Below are positions 1 to 14,760 of a stretch of 64,000 nt of DNA, piece after piece. The stretch lies in assembly GCA_030770425.1 (NCBI GenBank), contig JASJFT010000085.1:1-64000 (forward strand). The letters run 5' to 3'. The stretch's first letter is position 1. Each line of letters starts with the position of its first letter. The notes beneath the pieces are model-generated. The model was not told the origin of the DNA. It searched no databases and was given only the letters and a program-made list of their open reading frames with translations. Origin of the DNA: Darksidea phi. Taxonomy: Eukaryota > Ascomycota > Dothideomycetes > Pleosporales > Lentitheciaceae. Made by a program: the position numbers and the translations under genes.

Positions 1-74
1 GAAACCAACGGTGCGACAAACGTTCTATCGGCCCTAACCCGGATCCCGTATAAAGGTACGTACAACGCATAACA
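1..74 (+). mobile_element. 3' end of an LTR, same family as the 19.2-26.7 kb element, little mutated by RIP
   Basis: Bases 1-74 align along their length with the last ~75 bases of the two LTRs ending at 19,665 and 26,671. Nearly all differences are C/T or G/A; I see only a few transversions and one single-base gap. This copy keeps CpA and TpG dinucleotides (for example gcgacaaacg and the terminal cataaca) where the other two have TpA. The LTR ends at the terminal CA of aaca, base 74, and fully RIP-mutated sequence starts immediately after. The rest of the LTR lies outside the window, so whether this is a solo LTR or the edge of a full element cannot be told. Confidence 0.8.
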
Positions 75-1753
75 TCTACCTAATATCTTAATAATAATTT
101 AGTATTATATAAATAAAGGAAAGAAACCGTATCTAGGAGATAGATAGAAGATTTAAGAGAAGGTCCCGCCTTATAAAACCTCTTCTAGATTACGGCTAGT
201 AAACTATATATAATTTTACCTCCTTATATTTATAAATTATATCCTAATCTAGATCTACTCTTAGAAGTATTTATTATAATACTCTTCGCGGAGGTTATTA
301 CTTTATAAACCTCTAAAATTTTATCTTTTTTAAGTACTAGGTATAAGGGGCTTAAAGTAGGGACCGATAGTATAGACGTCGTAGATAGTTATATAGAAGA
401 AGTACTAGACCTATTAGAAGTATATAGAATAAGACTAATATAATATTAGTAACGATTAGGATAGAAGACGGACGTCTTATATTCTCTTAAAGGTCTTACT
501 ATATATATAGATTTTAAATTCCTTATATCTTATAGTAATAATTTTCTCTATTCTATTAATAAGTACTATAGAGCCGGATTATATATAACTCGGCGTACGA
601 GTAGATAGTATATAAGGTAGCTTTAATTATATATAGAAGAGGGCTATATATAGTATAGACTCTAGTATACTATTTAACTTAGCTAGTTATTAGAGGTACT
701 TCTAAAGTAGTAGAAGACTTATAATAAAATAAACTCTTATATTCCTAAAGGGGATATAGACTATAACTATAATAATAATTAAAATAAATATTAATACTAC
801 CGGTCGATACTACTTCTTATCTTTAGCTTCGACTAGGATACTTAGTCTTCTACTTAGACCTAGGCGCCCTATAAGCTATACGAACTACGTTATAAACGCT
901 ATAGTATTTCTATATCCTCCTATACCTAAAAGTATTATTAGAACTTTTACCGGAATATAGACTTAAAGACTCGGTAGCGTATCTAATATACTTAATACTC
1001 CGCCGACTATTTAAGTAGTAAAAAAGATAGCTTAGATTATAATTAGAGACTAGGTATAGAAAAAAACGATATATTAGAGAAAGAGATATTAGAGTAAGTA
1101 AACCTATAAAATATTAGTAGTTACTACTAATAATAGACTAGTACCTACCTATAGCCCGACTATATATACTAAAACTACTTCGTATAACCTAATTAACTAA
1201 GACTAGCTTTTTTTAGTAATACTAATAATACTAAAAATAATAGTAAGGATAAAAAAAGTAATATACTAGGAAAGATACTATATATTCGTATAATATTCTA
1301 CTCTATAATAATAATAATTTATCTAACGTATTAATAAATTAATATTAATAAGGTAAATACTTATAACTAGTACGGCTCTACTAAAACCTTCGTTATCTAT
1401 TATAAGGTAACGAGTATACTAGAGGATAATTAGTATAGACTATAGGTAAGACGCGTAGAAAGGTAACTAAAGGATTAATAAAGATAGAAAGATAGTAACC
1501 TAAAGGACGACGTAGTCTTATAAGGAGGACGTATATAATATATTATAGTTAACTCGTCTACTTAGAAAGATTATTATAAGTACCTTACTTTTTAAGATAG
1601 CTTTATATCCGGTACTATTATAGAGCTAGAGCTAATACTTATAATATAGGGATTAGCTCTACTTCCCTAGGCTAAGTAATAACTAAAAGAATAAGACTTA
1701 TACTATACCGAATCTAAGTAAATAAACTACGTCTAGTCGGCGAGTCTAGTATT

Positions 1754-1813
1754 ATTAGTACTATTTCTAATTCGCGAAATATCGATATTTCGCGAATTAG
1801 AAATAGTACTAAT
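1754..1813. repeat. Perfect 60-bp palindrome without spacer
   Basis: The sequence reads identically on both strands from 1754 to 1813 with its centre between 1783 and 1784 (atcgat). Each 30-base half runs attagtactatttctaatt, then cgcgaaatat cg. Symmetry stops at 1753/1814 (t opposite c). It contains no CpA or TpG, so its symmetry survived or was completed by saturated mutation. It could be a tiny foldback element, the fused ends of a DNA transposon, or an assembly artefact; nothing in the flanks decides between these. Confidence 0.9.
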
Positions 1814-4800
1814 CTATTAATTAGCTTAGTCCTTCGATTCTCTATAATCGTATCGATACAACTACTATAGAGAAGCTAATAATACTAATCCTAAACGATC
1901 TCGTAGTTATTAATAAGAAATACCTCGATAATCTCTATCTATACTATTATAGTTACCCTATTATAGATAAGAGCCGGCGAAGGTTAATAAAAGACGCCTA
2001 TACCCCTATTTCCTATAAGAAAAGAAAGAGAGAAGAGGAGAAGTCGGATAAATTTTAGGGTAGATTTTTAGGTAAGTTACTAAAGACCGTTAACTAGTAT
2101 AAAAAATAGATTAAACTTATAGAGAAAGAGGAGCGGTACCGATATATTATAAGTTATTTTACGAGTAATATTAGAATTATAAAAGAACTTAACTAAGAAT
2201 AACTATAATTAAGAAGTAATCTAGTTATTATAGACGTAAGACTTATACGACTTACTAAGTTCTCTCTAAAATTAAAGGTACTTTAAACGGTATTTATCTA
2301 CTTTTAGTTCCTAGTCCTTCTATTCTATTATTCGTTCCTCGATAAAAATAACGTTTCCTAGGAAAAAATCGATAGAATACTATAAAATACTACTTCTTTA
2401 GACGAAAAGTACCGTAAGAGACTACTTATTTATACTACTTAGATTAATACCCTTATCTACTATCTTATCTAGAGTAGTTAGTCTATCTATCGAGTTATAG
2501 AGCTATTCTTCTTAGATCTACTATTATTAATATATCTTCTAGGTATCTATAATAATAGTTTTAAGCTTATTCTTAATCGACTTCTATAGAATAAATATAT
2601 TAAATATTATTTTAAGAATTATCTTAACGTCGAATTTAGTATTCCTATACTCCTAAAGTATCTCCTCGATTAAGTATATCTAGCTAATATATTTTCGTAT
2701 ATAATTATACCCCCTATTAAAAGCTAGACTAATAGCTAATAGCCTTAATAAGATATATACTAATACTAGTTATACTACCTTAAGAAGGCCTGTAGAAATA
2801 ATTTACTTTAACTCTAGCGCCTAACGGTCGCTCGCTACTAACCTAATATATACTTTACTAGGAGGTCCCTCTATAAGTAAGTTTACTAGCTTAGATCTAT
2901 ATTTTTACTAATTTCTTTCTAGTAGCGATAATATTATATAACTATCCTAAGAGATATAAGAGAAATAACCGGTCGATTATATTTATAACTAAAGCTACCG
3001 CTTTAGAGTTAGCTTTTACTATAATATAGGCGTAGTAAGATAAAGACCTTAGCCCTAGAGCTATTAATACTACCGGGTCCGGTCTACTAGAGATAACGGA
3101 GGTAATCGGCGTAGATATAGTAGATACTATTTTAAGGATACCTTCGTCTTCTAGGGTATCTATATAGATTCTAAATTACTAATAAGATAGTACTATATAG
3201 AGTATATAAGAGGTAGAGGTTATATATAATATATAAGCTACCTTAAAAATATTTACTCTATAATATTAAGATAAGTTCTTACCCTTAGACGGTACTAAGT
3301 ATATTTACTAATAAGATAGTATAGACGTATTTACTCCGTCTCTTAAGTCTAATAGAGATAATAATATAACTATACCTTCCTAATAATTAGTTAAAGGAAG
3401 CGAGTCGCCTATATAGAGATAGATAAGAACGTCTAATATAGAAGCTAGATTAACTTCTACTATAACGAAGAGTACCTTAGAGTTATAATAAGATAATACT
3501 TTAACCCTAGTAGTAGATACTTTTTTAGAATTTTCTAAGAAGTCTATATAGAGTCCGAATTACTATATTATATCTAGTTAAGATAATAATCTATCTATAT
3601 AGTTATTATAGGGGACTATACCGGACGTAGAAGTTATAATTATAGAAGAGTAATTCTTTTTAACCTCTCTATACTCCTAAGAGATAATAAATATATATTC
3701 TTAAGGGCCCCTATCCGACTCGACCGAAGGTAACGATACTATAAAATCGGATTACTAAGATAGAAATAGAGGAGAGAGCGTAATAGGGAGAAGTAGAGAG
3801 AATTTTAATTATCGGCCCGAGTACGGAGGTAGAGTAGTAGCGATATAATAATTATTATAGAATTCTTCTATTATATATAATTCCTATATATCTTAAAAAT
3901 ATACTAATTTAATACCTTTATAATTAAGTAATCTTATAAGTAATCTTATAGATAAAAAATATTAAGACTATATCTTAGAGTAGGAGGACCTATAGGGATA
4001 AGTAGATTACCCCTCTACTTCTTTCTAGCTACTCGGCGTATAGATTATAGAGAAGAGGAATAAAGAGTATATTATCTAGTATTCTAAAGTAGATATTAGG
4101 GTAGATTAAAACTAAACCGGGCTTTAACTTTATCTTATATTAACTAGTTCCCTCTCTCTAAGTTTATAATTTTACCTATTCGAGGACCTTATAAGGTTAG
4201 AGAGGTATAAGAATACTAAGTTTATTTAATCTAGTATTAAGATCTCTAGATTCTAGACGGACTAGTATTAGCTTTATTTTTAGAGGCTTTACGGTCGTCG
4301 AAGGTACTACTACTTTAATTTCGTTAACCTAAAGCTTTAATTAGTAATACTCTTAAAGGTACGCCTCTTATATATACTCTACTAGAAATCTCCTTTATAA
4401 TCTCTATTTTCTACTCTCTCGGCTATATATATTAATATAATATAGTATCTCCCTTCTTAGGGAGAGAAGACTAGTTACCTAGAACTATAGTAGCGACGAG
4501 CTCGTCTAGATATTACGTTATAGATAGAATAGTATATAGAGATATAAAGAAGACGTAGAGTACTTTAGGTACTAAAAACTTAAGAATAGTAAAGGAGAAT
4601 TAGTAAGTATGGTTCGGCTATATAGATATAAATAGGACGATAGATTATATAACTACGTAGATAGTAAGTTTATCTAAATTAGTATTAAGTCTAAAGGAAC
4701 CTAGATTACTAATTATATAACTATATTATCTAAGAAAGCCTACTAATATATTTAACTTTAGCTACTATAAGAATTAGAGCTAGTTCTCTACCCTTAGTTA

Positions 4801-6201
4801 TCTCTAGGAGATACGGCGGGTAAAATAAAGCTTAATAGTATTAGACTACTTTGGTTTTCCTAAGTATTATTTAGAGTATTATTTACTACTAGAACGTTAG
4901 TATTATAGGAAGTACTACTATTCGTAGCTAGCTAGCCTAAGGGTTAGATACTATATTTATTTATAGTACTATTCTAGGTCTAGTTAGCTCTCTACTAGGC
5001 TTAGGATTAGGGAGTATTAAACGGTATAGTATATAAATTATAGAAGTAGTTTTAAAGTATATAGAAGATAGCTTTTATAATAATATAAGTATACCCCTTT
5101 ACGACGAATACTACTATTCTTACCTTATTAGTATACTAATAAAGACTTTCTATACGGTAAGAAGACTAGGGATATAACTTAGTCTTAACTAATAGTAGAT
5201 AAAGAGGTAAATAATAATAAGAGTCCCTAAGGAGATAAGAAGAGGGTATACTCTTAGAGATAGATACGAAGGTAGATCTATATAAGTATAAATATACTAT
5301 CTAAGTATAAGTACTACCTATTCTTACCTTAGTATTATTAGATAAGTAAACTACCTTAGTATAGTAATAGTAAGGGCTTTACTACCGGAGGGAAATAAGA
5401 GGACTAGTAATAGATTACTACTAATAAGGTATAAGCTATTAAACCTCGAAGGTAGTAAGCTTTCTTAAATTATTCTTATCTTAGTCGTTTCTATAGTAAG
5501 AGAGCCAAAGAGGTACCGATTAATAGGGAAGGTAAAGAGGTAAATAATAGTAAGAGTTATTAAGAAGATAAGAGGGCGTAATTATAAAGAAGTATAATAG
5601 GCGGATAATACCTTATAGGATATATAGGTCGAGGAGTAGTTTTAAGAATAGAAGATAAAGAACTAGTATTAATTATAGACTTTATATATTTCTTCTTATA
5701 CGCCTCGTCTATATACTATACTATCCTACTCCCTCGAATCTACGCTCCTTAGTCTTATCGACTAGGGCTATAGGAGAGATAGTAGTAGTATTCCCTTATT
5801 ATAGAGATATATAGGGTATAAAGAGACTTATAAGAATTATAACTATACTATAGATATTTATTATAGGTCTAGTATACCTATATAAATTTAATTTAGAAGA
5901 CGTTAAGCTATATAGTTAGACGTATAGAGAAGCTCGATTAAGTTAAGTTATAGAGTATATACTAGCCGTCCCGGACGTATTTATAGTCTATATCTAACCG
6001 TAGATACTACGTATAAGTACTAGTAAAACCTAGAGATATAATCTAGTATTTAATATAATATTTTCTAGGGTATAGGTAGTAGGTCCGAATTATTATAATA
6101 ACTAAAGTTCGACGTCCTTACTATAGATATCTTTTTACCTTACTATTACTTAGCTAGATAAATATTTAATAGGTAAGCCGGACTACTAGAGCTATAGTCG
6201 T

Positions 6202-6395
6202 ACTACGAAGAAATAGCTTTCTATTCTATACTATAATAATTTACGTAGTTATTTATCCTATAATATATACTATAAAGAAATAGCTTTCTATTTTATACTA
6301 TTCTATAATATATACTACGAAGAAACAGCTTTCTATTCTATACTATAATAATTTATATATTTATTTATTCTAAGATATATACTATAAAAAAAAAA
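6202..6395. repeat. Short imperfect tandem repeat, about four copies
   Basis: Copies of actacgaagaaatagctttc begin at about 6202, 6269, 6313 and 6381, i.e. spacings of 67, 44 and 68 bases. The full unit also carries ctatactataataattta and a run ending ataatatata; the second copy is shortened and the fourth has decayed to an A-run. It lies within the RIP-mutated island. Confidence 0.7.
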
Positions 6396-9300
6396 TTTTC
6401 TATCTTAGCTAGTCTACCTTCTAATTATATTAGCTACTATTACTAAATTATTATATCCTAATATAGTATAGCTAGTAGAACGTCTAAGATCTATTTATAG
6501 ACGGATTATATTATTATCTTTTAGTCTTAGCTAGGCGAAAAAATTCTATATATACGGATTTTATTCTAGATATTAGATTTAAGCCGTACTACTCTCTAGT
6601 CTAGAGTATCTAGCTTTAGATATTATACCTAAATCCTATATAGTATAGCTATAATCCGCTAGTATTACTAACTACTAACTATATATAAGATATAGTTCGA
6701 CTTCTTTACTTATAGTCCTAGCCGTTATTCGCGTAGTCGATTAAGAACTATTCTAATAATCTCTAAATAAGAGAATAGCTCGAGTAGCTAGGATATATAG
6801 TAAGAACGCCGCTTATATCTTACTAGTATATTTTTACTAGGTCTAGAATACTAAGAACCTTAATATCGTCTATATAACTAGTATAAAGGATAAAGATAGT
6901 ATAGCTACTTTTACTAAATTACTTCTTAGAGTATATTTTTACTATATATTAAAGTCTATTAAAGTTAGCTTATATATATCTCTATATCTAATAACCGAGT
7001 GAGAACGTATCTAGATAAATTTCTAGCCTCTTTCGGAAAGTATATTTACTTAATACTTCTACGAAATATAGAATACGTTACTAAGCTATAGTACTAATAA
7101 GAAAAATATACTAGAATATCTATAGCTCCTTATATTACTCTCTATCTACGTCTTTAAGCGCGAAATAGTAGATATAGCGATATATAAGGTCTACGTAGAT
7201 AGAAGAAAGGATATAATAAATATATTCGATTATACTATTATATACGGCTTTATATCTATTAGTCTAGATTATATAGACCTCCTCGAGCTAATAATTAAAG
7301 ATATTACCTAGTATAAGAGTAGTATTATAAAGCCCGTAGCCCCTATATTCTTAGTAGTCTAAGAGCTAGTCGTAAGGGATATACTTAAGAAAGAGGCCTT
7401 ATAGCTAGGTTATTCTATTAAGTTTATCGAGATTTACGAAGCTCTACCCGAATATTCTAATCTATAACTTAAGGCCTAGAAGACGAATACCTTACTAGCT
7501 ATTTGGCTAGTAAAAATATATCTTAGCCGGAGTAAGGATAAGCTAAGTATAAGGGATATCTACGTCGGACTAATATAATATAATTAGCCTAGGCGATTTT
7601 ATATTATAGAGTAAGATAAAAGCTATTAGTTTTTAGACTATATATATAATTTATTAAGTCTTCCTATTATACTAGAATAGTTTAAGTTTGAAGCTCGCCT
7701 ATTAATTAAATCTTAGTAAAATTATAAAGACTATTCTTAAATTCTTATATTTAGTTATAAGTCTAAGCGTAATTTACGTAACTTAATTAAGGTTATTATT
7801 CGGTACTATAAGGATTATAAGTTTACTTTTAATTATATTATCTTTATACTATATAAGTACTATAGTATATTAATCTCTACTTTTATATATTACTTTCTAA
7901 TTTTAAATCCTATATAGGGTCGATAGTATACGATATAGCGGCCGAGGAATATATAGCCTTTTAGTAGGAGATTTAAGAGTTAATACCCGTTTCTTTTATC
8001 CCCTCTTTAGTAGATACTCTTATAATAGTAAAATAGTAGAGTATATAAGATAGTATACTAATCTTAATAACCGGCTCTATATATCTTATCGGGTAAGTAT
8101 TAGACTTATTATAAGAGGGTAGGTAAGATAGTAGAGAGATAGATTAAATAAATAGACTTAGGGTCTAGTCTAATACCCGACTCCTATAGCGAATCTTTAT
8201 TACTTTACCGATATAATCTAGTTAAACTAAGCCTAGACTAGTAAAGTAATATTAGTACCCGGTTATCTAGTATAGCTATAGTACCTTTTATAGTAGATAT
8301 TCGCTCTTATAGGTATTTCTAAGCCTATATATTAACTCGTACTTCGAATATATAATAATTATATTAATATACCCTTTCGACTATCTATAGTTACGCGAAG
8401 CCGTCTATACTTTATTCTAGTAGACGAGGGCGAGAATCGGGAATCCTTATAGATACTCGAGGATAGCGAGTATAGCTAAGATTCTAAAATAGTTAATCTT
8501 TTCTACTTTTCTTAGTTTATTAGTATCCTTAAAATTCTTTTTAAGACTCTCTAAGATCTATTAGGCTTATTCTATTAACTCGGTAATTTTCTACGACTCG
8601 CTCCCTAACCTATAGATTAAGTTTAACCTAATAGCTTTAAATAGATAAGTATCTACTAGACCTAGCTATAGACGTTTTGTATTCCGACTATTTATTATAC
8701 TACCTACTATTTCTAACGTATTAAGCTCGTTAGTAAGAGTCTTAATAATAGAATCGAAGCTATCTAGTTCGTAGGATACCGCGCCGAGTTACGTAGTAAC
8801 CTTTAAGAGTATTAATACTTAGTCTAATAACTACTTAAAATAGTTTTTAGTCTTCTAGAAGTTCCCTCTATATTATAGAATCTTACCCCGGATTAAAGTT
8901 AGGTTATTTATTATAATCTACTTAAGTATTAAGACCTCTTTAGAATTCTATAGTATAAATACTTCTAGTATAGAAAATATATTATAGTATCTCTAAAGAT
9001 TAACTAGGACGCGTATCTAAAGTAGTAGTATCTCTTCTAGAATAGTATTCGATTACTTATTAACTAGTTAAAATTTAGAAGATAGTTCGCCTAGCTAGTT
9101 AATATATTATTCCGGGGTTATCTTATAGTATATACGGGATAGTACTACCTTTCTTAGCTTAATCCTTATAAGGCTTTAATCTTAAGGCTTTAAAAGTCTT
9201 AAGGCTATATTAAGGACTTTCTTCTTCTAATTAACCTCTAGAAAATATAAGACCGATAAAAGTACGTTAATAATTCGGGCTATATAGAAAGAATTAAGCT

Positions 9301-11810
9301 TATTATATATAGTTTTCTTATCTAGATATAGTAGTATATATTAAAGTTAAGGAATAATAGCCTTTACGAGTAAGGTATAACTATAAAAGTTAAATTAGTA
9401 TTACCATCTATAGAGGACTAATTATATTTACTTACTAAATAGAATTAAGCTATTAGTACTTAGAGAAGGTATAGAGAATAATTCTTAAGGTTTTAAATTT
9501 CTAGATATTAATATTTTTTATTTAGGACTTTTTAACGACCGAGTATAATAGGCTAGATTTTATAATTATAGAAGCTTACTTAAGACGTAGAAGAGTAGTT
9601 TCGATTCTAGACCTATCTAAAAGAACTAGAATAATATTTAATTTCTAGAGCTATATCTCGCTATTACTCCTCTAAATTCGCTTCTTAGTACTTACTCGGT
9701 CGAGAAGTATATCGGTAATATTAGCTCTATCTAGAAACGAAATAACTAGTATAAGATATTTTAAGTTATTATTAAGTTTTCTAACTAGATCTTATTTCTT
9801 ATAAGCTCTTCCGGGATATATATACTTTCTCTTATAGGTAATATTATAATAAGTATACTATCTACTTTAAGCCCGATATAGGCTAAAGACCTATATACCT
9901 AGGTAGCTTACGCGAAACGACTAATAGTAAATTATTAGTAATAGTTAGGAACCGAAGAAAAAGAGTCTTATTAAGTTAATAAATTTAAAGTAGCGAGAAT
10001 TAGATATTTAATAGATTAGTTATAGATTCCGGAAAGTTAGGAGTAGCTAACTTACTTTCTTTCGTAAATTATCTACGAACTACCCTAGATAGAGTAGGTA
10101 CTAATATAGCCTATCTTTATAGATAGGAAATATTTATCTTTATAATATATAAGACCCTATATTTAGGCTATAAAGCTATATATACGGTAATAAAAAATAA
10201 TCCTATTTAGACTATATACCCCTAGTTAGTCTTAGATCTAACCGACTAATCTATATATAGTATATATAATCGTAACGATATATCTATAGATAATTCTACT
10301 TAGATAAGTTATTTATAGAGGCTAAGGTAAAAAGGGTAGATATAGAAATTCTTAGTAAGGTAGATATAGTAGTAGGTCTAGCTCGTTTTACTAATAGGAA
10401 TTAGGTTTAATATTCTCGATATAGACTAATATTAGTCTAGTAATATATCGGCCGTCTTAGTCGAGATAGAAAAATACTAATCGGCCTAGAGTCCTATACT
10501 AAAAATAAGTATAGAAGGCTCTTATTAGTAGACTTATTATCGGACGTCCTACTTTAAGTAATCTATACCTAGATAGGGGCGTACTAAAACTAGAATTATA
10601 TAAAAGGTAAATACGAGTCTAGCCTAAGATAGACGTTAAGTACTAATTAGCTACTCCTAAGGCTTTATATTAACCCGCTCTAATATAATATATAAACTTA
10701 CTAGTAGACTATAAGCCTACCCGACGAAGTTATAATATTATAAATTATTACTAAAAAAGATAACTTAGAACGACCGTACCTTATAAGTTTATTATAGAAT
10801 ATATATATTACTATATATAACTATTTATATTAAGATTATTACTACCTAACTATATACCTATAGATTATATTAGGCTAGAGAGACGCTTATTAGCCTCGAG
10901 GGCCCTAACTATATTAATCTTAGTAGTTAATAATACTATAAATTTTCGATATATATACTCTAATAGTATATTCTATATATTCTAATTAATATAAAATAGA
11001 TTAAGATTACTTTAAAAGATACTAGATACTATAGTTAAGTCGTAAACTTACGTCTTTAGTAAGTAGATTCGTTAATATATTACTAGCTACTAAGACTAAT
11101 TATAAGAAAACCTAGTACGATATATACGATAAAGATATATTTATAGAGTTAATATAACTATCTAATTACTTAGATTTCTATTAAGTACTAGAATACTATT
11201 AGCGACCCGTATAAGTACCTATAGATAGAATAATATCTAGGAATACTACGGTCTAGTTATTATAGTTATCTAGCCGAGACTCCGTCGAGTTTATTAGTAA
11301 GTAATAGCTAAATATACTAAGTAAATAGGTTAGTGTTAGAAGGTAGATAAAGGCCGAACGGGTCTCTAAATAGATACGTCCTATAGCTACGAAATATAGC
11401 TAGAATAATACTATTTCGCGAGGCTATATATATATCTTAGTTACCTAAGCGTATTAAATATATTAGCTATAAATACTACGTTAAAATAGCCCTAAAGTAC
11501 TTACTCTAGAACTAGTATCTAGTTAATATCTCCGAATATTAGTTCGGCTTAGAAAAGTAATATAATTTTTAGTATTTATTTCTCTTTACTAGTCTACCGT
11601 ATTATTTACTCTCGACTTAATCTTAGGATAGATAATTTTAGTAAAAATAAACTCTAAATCTTTAACTTTTAAGTTAAATACTATAACCTTAGACTAATAC
11701 TCCTCTATAGGTACGCTATAATTAAAGATAATATCTACTTACTCTAACTACTTCTTATCTACTACTCTTATTATAAGATACTATATATTCGTTTTATTAT
11801 TCTTATTATA

Positions 11811-11932
11811 TAGTTTAGCGTAGTTATAGAGTTTAGTATAGTCGTAAAGTTTAGTATAGTCGTAGAGTTTAGTATAGTTATATAGTTTAGTATAGTTATA
11901 TAGTTTAGTATAGTCGTATAGTTTAGTATAGA
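11811..11932. repeat. 18-bp tandem array, about 6.8 copies
   Basis: The unit tagtttagtatagtcgta (18-bp period) is repeated from 11,811 to 11,932, with variants tatagt, gtaaag and gtagag. Differences between copies are mostly transitions, as expected if RIP acted on an originally more uniform array. It gives way to unrelated sequence at gagcctatta. Confidence 0.8.
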
Positions 11933-13427
11933 GCCTATTAATTACTACTATATCGGTCTCTTCAATAGAGGGATAGATAGTCTAAAGATAGACCGGATAG
12001 GTCCGAACTAAAACCCGTACTAGGTCTCTTAAACTTTTACTAAGAAATAAAGCTATTATCGTAGAGGTCCTAAGTATATAAAGAGTAGTAGGGGGACTAG
12101 AGAATAAAAAGTAAGGGTAAAGTAAAGGTAAGAAGTATAGGTAAAGTAGAGGTAAGGGTAAGAGATAAAGTAGACTAGAGAATAGTAATAACGTTAATTA
12201 GGAGTAAAGATAGATACCTAGTATTAGTAATAGATTAAGTACTAATATTATAGACCCTTATTACGAAGCTATTAATTATCTTTAAATCTAAGAAGCGAAG
12301 ATTATATAAGTATTATATAATTATTCCTAAATATAAATAAGCTATTTTATTTAAAGTAGATTTAGGGGGATTTTTATTTACACTCTTTAGAATATTTAAG
12401 AAATTAGTTATAAATTATTACTACTTAACTACTTATTCTACGGCTATATTTTATATTATTCTATTTAAGTACGTTACTTTATTATCTATCGTCGTTATAA
12501 TATATTATATCTTACTTATAATAATTAATATTCTTAAATAATATATAATTAAGTCTTCCGATAACTCTTTACTTACTTTTACTTTATATACCTAGACTAC
12601 TACCTCGTAGTATCCGTCTTCCTTACTCCTATAGTTAGAGCCGGATAGATAATTCTTACTCTACTTATTCGTATAACTATAACTATATCGTTAGTTATTT
12701 TATAGTATATCTACTATATACGGGTAGCGTAGTTCGAGTAGTATACTCCCTTAGCTTGTTTTAGACTACCGTCTATTTGTTAGTACTAAGTCTAGAGTAT
12801 TAAATCTTACTAACTCTATACTAATACTCTTATATCTATTCTTCGATCTCGTTATTATATATCTAGTACTATACTATATATTATACTTCTCTTTCTATAC
12901 CTATAGCTTCGTAACCTAATTCTACCCCTACTAAGTTTAATAAGCGCTAACCTATAACTAGATCTTAAAATAAGAGCCCTATTATAAAATCTATATAGTA
13001 TTCTAGTACTTAAAGTAATATATAACTATAATATATCTAATCCTCTTTTACCCCTTCTATACCTACTTCCCGACTAGTTTATACTAAATAGAAGCGTATA
13101 TAATAAGACTCTAAAGCTAAAACTAATAAGCTATAAGATATATACCTTGTAAAATAGTCTTAAAGATTTTCTCCCCCCTAATATAAGCTTTCTAAGAACT
13201 TATAAGAAGACTCTAAAGCTAAAAGTAACGAGCTAGAACTTTCTCTCTCTAAGGACTAGCTCTCTAAGAAGAACTTAAAAATATTAAATAGAGAAGATAT
13301 AGATCCTATAGCTAATAATACTTTAGCTCTTAAATAGACCTCGTTACGACGTTCTATAGCCCTATCGAAAGTAGGGATAGAACGAACCTAGTACTCTTCT
13401 AATACTACTACTATCTACTACTATAAG

Positions 13428-14760
13428 AATCTTATAGCCGTCGAGATCTATATATATACTAAGCCGTCTAATTATATCTAAGCTACTATCGATCGCGTTA
13501 TAAACGCCGAAGTCTCTAAGAAGTACTAATCTAAACTTCGTATTATAGCCTAAGAACTCTATAACGGCTATCTTAAAAATATTAGAATTTAGACTAGTAA
13601 GGATAACTTTATTAATCTACTCTATACCGCCCTTAAGGCTCTAGGCCTTAAGAACCTCTATACCTATAAAAAAGCTAACTAGTAAGGGGAGCTTAAGCTA
13701 GTAGTCCTCTAATAGTTATATTTTAGTTCGAGCTTTATATCTAGTATCTAGTAACTAGAGGTTAACGACGTCTCGACTTCGTTATAGAAGTACTAATAGT
13801 AGTCTACCGGCGAGTCTTATATATCTCCTAAGTTCTTAATAAATAATATACCTATTTATATACTAGCTAATAATTTCTAGAACTCGAGTATAATACTTAC
13901 TCTAGCCCTCTCGGGTTTCTTAATTAAAATCCTCTATCTTAATATCTTAATAGGTATATAACTCGTAGCTCTTATCTCTAATCTCTCGTCGTAAAATCTT
14001 AATAAGGTTAAGACTAAGAAATTCCTTATATAGCTCTAGAATAAGATAGTATAGTACGAGCTAGACGGGCTACTTAAACTAATATTAATTCTAGTACCCG
14101 CCCTACGTATCTTAGATCTCGTCTTCCCGTTTACTATTATTAAGGGTAAGACCTACTCGACTAGTAAATAAATCTTTAAGGTAGAGAACTAAACTTTAGT
14201 TTCTAGGGCTTATAGATTTAAAATATAGCTTAATCTTAATAATCTAGTAGATTACGGCGTAATAAGTTCCGATACTCTATCTATAACCTCGAATACTAAA
14301 TCTCTACTCTTCTTTACTATTTATACCTAAGGCCCTATCTATAAGCTCTAGACCTACTAGACTATTATTAAAGATAGTATACGTATATTTAGATTAAAGC
14401 TTTTTAATAGTTATAATATACTATTACTAGAGTAGAGGAAGGGCTTTATAGTTATACTTAATAATATCGGTATTTAAAATTTAGAACCGTTTATAAAATT
14501 AGTAGTAGAGTATCTAAGAATAGTAGTATAGAAAGTAAAGGTCGAGTAATTTAGCGTCTAGTATTAGACGGATTTTTAGTATTTTCTATTAACTTAGTTA
14601 TATCTTAAAGTATAGACCTTACTAAAAATAAAGGTTCGTTATTAAACTACTTACGTTAATACGGGCCTATATTATTATTAGTACTATTTAGCTACTAGTT
14701 CTTATCTTCCTTAAAGTCGTTATCTACCTTATTACTAGTCTTATTACTCTAACCTAGCTC
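13428..14760 (+). pseudogene. Possible decayed transposon ORF, unidentified
   Basis: One forward frame from about 13,428 has codon-like texture (runs such as IDRVINAEVSKKY and LYTALKALGLKNLYTYKK), broken only by TAA and TAG. These are the stops RIP makes from CAA, CAG and TGG; no TGA occurs. I do not recognise the product; an ORF1 or Gag-like protein is a guess. TAA and TAG are common by chance in DNA this rich in TpA, so the frame is weak evidence. Confidence 0.25.
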
